DNA from: Paroedura picta
Taxonomy: Eukaryota; Chordata; Lepidosauria; Squamata; Gekkonidae
NCBI RefSeq assembly: GCF_049243985.1
Contig: NC_135371.1
Span: 79,501-143,500, forward strand
Length of the DNA stretch: 64,000 bases
Reading direction: 5' to 3'
Below the pieces are notes generated by a model, which did not search any database, was not told the DNA's origin, and was given only the letters and a program-made list of their open reading frames with translations. This document shows positions 62,303 to 64,000 of the stretch, one piece after another. Within the stretch, counting starts at the first letter, position 1. Each line of letters begins with the position of its first letter. The translations under genes were made by a program, and so were the position numbers.

Positions 62303-63820
62303 ATGGACGCCTCCATCGTGCACGTGGACTTCCCCGAGATCACCAGTGCCCTGCTGGAGAACCTGAACCAGCAGCGTCTGGAGGGGAAACTGTGTGACAT
62401 CTCCATCCACGTGCAGGGCCGCGTCTTCCGGGCCCACCGGGCGGTGCTGGCGGCCTCCTCGCCCTACTTCCACGACCAGGTCCTGCTCAAAAACATGATG
62501 TCCATCGTGCTGCCCAGCGTGATGGACCCCGTGGCCTTCGAGACGGTCCTGGGCTCGGCCTACACCGGCAAGCTGAACATGGCCTCCGACGAGATCGTCA
62601 ACTACCTGACGGTGGGCAGCGTCCTCCAGATGTGGCACATTGTGGACAAATGTACAGAGCTGCTCAAGGAGCGCCGCGGGGCCCTGCTGGGGCCCTCCTC
62701 CTCCTCCTCCCGGGCCCACTCCAGCCGCACCAGTGAGAACCAGTCCCCCAGCAGTAGCAACTATTTCAGCCCACGCGACTCTGGTGACGGCCCCGAGCAC
62801 GGCAAGTACACCCCACGGGGAGCCTCCTCCTCCTCGACTGGGGAGCGGGACGGCACGGAGGACCACGATGAGGAGGTCATCTTCCAGGCGGAGAAGGGCC
62901 CCTCCCGCTGCTCCGACCCTTTTGCCGGGGGCAGCAAGTTCATCCTGGAGACGGACGATGACGTCAGCGACAGCGGGGAGGCGGGCAGCTGCGAGGGGCG
63001 CCGGCCAGCCTATGTGCGGCCCAGCATCATGCCCCAAAAGCAGTGGGTTTTCATCAAGAAGGAGCGTGCCCAGGAGGACCTGGTGCTCACCTGTGAGGAG
63101 GACGAGGACCCCGTGGAGGCGGCAGCAGTGGGCCCTGCACCGGAGGCCGCAGCCCTCAGCATCACTGATGTACGGACCCTGACGCACCCTGGGGGGGGCA
63201 AGCTGGAGGAGCAGGTGAACTTCTGCGAGTCCTCCGAGGACTTCCCCTCTCCCTATGAGGGCCTGGAGGACGCCTCCCCGCTGCCAGGCGCCTATGCCCC
63301 GCAGCGCCCCCTCCTGCCCATGGACATGCAGGGCAACCAGCTCCTGGTCTTCCCACCCCAGCCCCCCGTAGAGCACGGAGCCGTTCAGCTGGCGGCCAGT
63401 TCTGGGGACGGCAACAAGATCTTCATGTGCCACTGCGGGAAGGCCTTCTCCCACAAGAGCATGCGGGACCGGCACGTCAACATGCACCTCAACCTGCGCC
63501 CCTTCGACTGCCCTGTCTGCAACAAGAAATTTAAGATGAAGCACCACCTGACAGAGCACATGAAGACCCACACGGGCCTCAAGCCGTATGAGTGCGACGT
63601 CTGTGCCAAGAAATTCATGTGGCGAGACAGCTTCATGCGCCACAAGGGCCACTGTGAGCGGCGCCACCGCCTTGGGGCAGTGGGGGGCACGGGTGGGCCG
63701 CTGCCCTCGGGGACAGTCAAGAAGGAGGCACCGCCATCCCCTGTTAGCAGGGACCCTGAGTGGGCACCCGGCAGGCCCCCCCGAGGCGAACTGGGCTCTG
63801 CGGGCAGCAGCAAGATCTGA
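62303..63820 (+). CDS. ZBTB22: ZBTB22, BTB and C2H2 zinc-finger protein
   Basis: A BTB-zinc-finger nuclear factor, probably a transcriptional regulator. The whole coding region is one exon (acceptor at 62274) encoding 505 residues, shorter than the human protein. The start ATG follows GACACGCC. The BTB/POZ domain is about 8-120: FPEITSALLENLNQQRLEGK, LCDISIHVQGRVFRAHRAVL, AASSPYFHDQVLL and VGSVLQMWHIVDKCTELL. A serine-rich block (NQSPSSSNYFSP), the conserved PSIMPQKQWVFIKKE, an acidic stretch and VNFCESSEDF follow. Three zinc fingers lie at about 374-456 (CHCGKAFSHKSMRDRHVNMH, CPVCNKKFKMKHHLTEHMKT and CDVCAKKFMWRDSFMRHKGH). The long proline-rich N-terminal extension of the human protein is absent. 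It is in tandem with DAXX, as in mammals. The 3' UTR continues beyond 63820 and the polyA signal is not in the window. Confidence 0.96.
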   Translation: MDASIVHVDFPEITSALLENLNQQRLEGKLCDISIHVQGRVFRAHRAVLAASSPYFHDQVLLKNMMSIVLPSVMDPVAFETVLGSAYTGKLNMASDEIVNYLTVGSVLQMWHIVDKCTELLKERRGALLGPSSSSSRAHSSRTSENQSPSSSNYFSPRDSGDGPEHGKYTPRGASSSSTGERDGTEDHDEEVIFQAEKGPSRCSDPFAGGSKFILETDDDVSDSGEAGSCEGRRPAYVRPSIMPQKQWVFIKKERAQEDLVLTCEEDEDPVEAAAVGPAPEAAALSITDVRTLTHPGGGKLEEQVNFCESSEDFPSPYEGLEDASPLPGAYAPQRPLLPMDMQGNQLLVFPPQPPVEHGAVQLAASSGDGNKIFMCHCGKAFSHKSMRDRHVNMHLNLRPFDCPVCNKKFKMKHHLTEHMKTHTGLKPYECDVCAKKFMWRDSFMRHKGHCERRHRLGAVGGTGGPLPSGTVKKEAPPSPVSRDPEWAPGRPPRGELGSAGSSKI

Positions 63821-64000
63821 GGGGGAAGGGCCCAGATGGGAGGGCCCTGGGAAGAGACTGGGCTCGATCCGGGTGGTGGTCCCTCTACGGGTCATCCCAT
63901 TGCAGCCCCTTGCCTGTGAGGGATACCACTCCCTGGGACTTGGACTGAAGGCCTTGGCTACCCTTCCTCTGTCCTGCCGGGGGGGGGGGGTGAAGCCCCT

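Noticed and set aside
62063-63895. A 610-residue minus-strand frame
   Set aside because: It is the antisense shadow of the ZBTB22 coding exon.

Overview
The window is vertebrate nuclear DNA, most likely from a squamate reptile and possibly a gecko. Evidence is two Sauria-type SINEs, a long Bov-B LINE in the same region, many CR1 and L2 LINE pieces, hAT MITEs, and short GC-rich genes with CpG-island promoters. I cannot name the species.

Six protein-coding genes can be read exon by exon. In order they are SYNGAP1 (minus, first two coding exons only, 1649-9281), CUTA (plus, 22819-24253), PHF1 (minus, 25292-30415), KIFC1 (plus, 31894-46236), DAXX (plus, 48218-60806) and ZBTB22 (plus, 62303-63820). 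This is the gene set of the centromeric (extended class II) side of the mammalian MHC. From memory of the human map, order and orientation agree except for KIFC1. In human it runs in tandem with PHF1. Here it is flipped, so PHF1 and KIFC1 are divergent around a shared CpG-rich promoter with four CCAAT boxes and a TTTGAA (CHR-like) box. CUTA and PHF1 converge, their polyA signals about 0.56 kb apart.

The genes do not form one pathway. PHF1 (Polycomb), DAXX (H3.3 chaperone) and ZBTB22 (BTB zinc finger) act in chromatin and transcription. KIFC1 is a mitotic kinesin-14, SYNGAP1 a synaptic RasGAP, and CUTA a small trimeric CutA1 protein.

Most other DNA is transposon debris: SYNGAP1 intron 1 (CR1, L2, SINEs), the SYNGAP1-CUTA spacer (Penelope-like, hAT, PIF/Harbinger, CR1), KIFC1 introns 11 and 14 (CR1, hAT, Bov-B, a Helitron-like piece) and DAXX introns 2 and 3 (an inverted CR1 pair, L2, hAT, and a Helitron-like element with hairpins). 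I found no RNA gene, no CRISPR array, and no clear case of an undescribed system. The best items for a second look are the KIFC1 flip with its promoter, a seemingly identical 200-bp copy of CUTA exon 1 beside an inverted repeat, a GC-AG intron in KIFC1, hAT target sites that all share a central TA, and the Helitron-like pair. Repeat edges were read by eye and are approximate unless target-site duplications are given.
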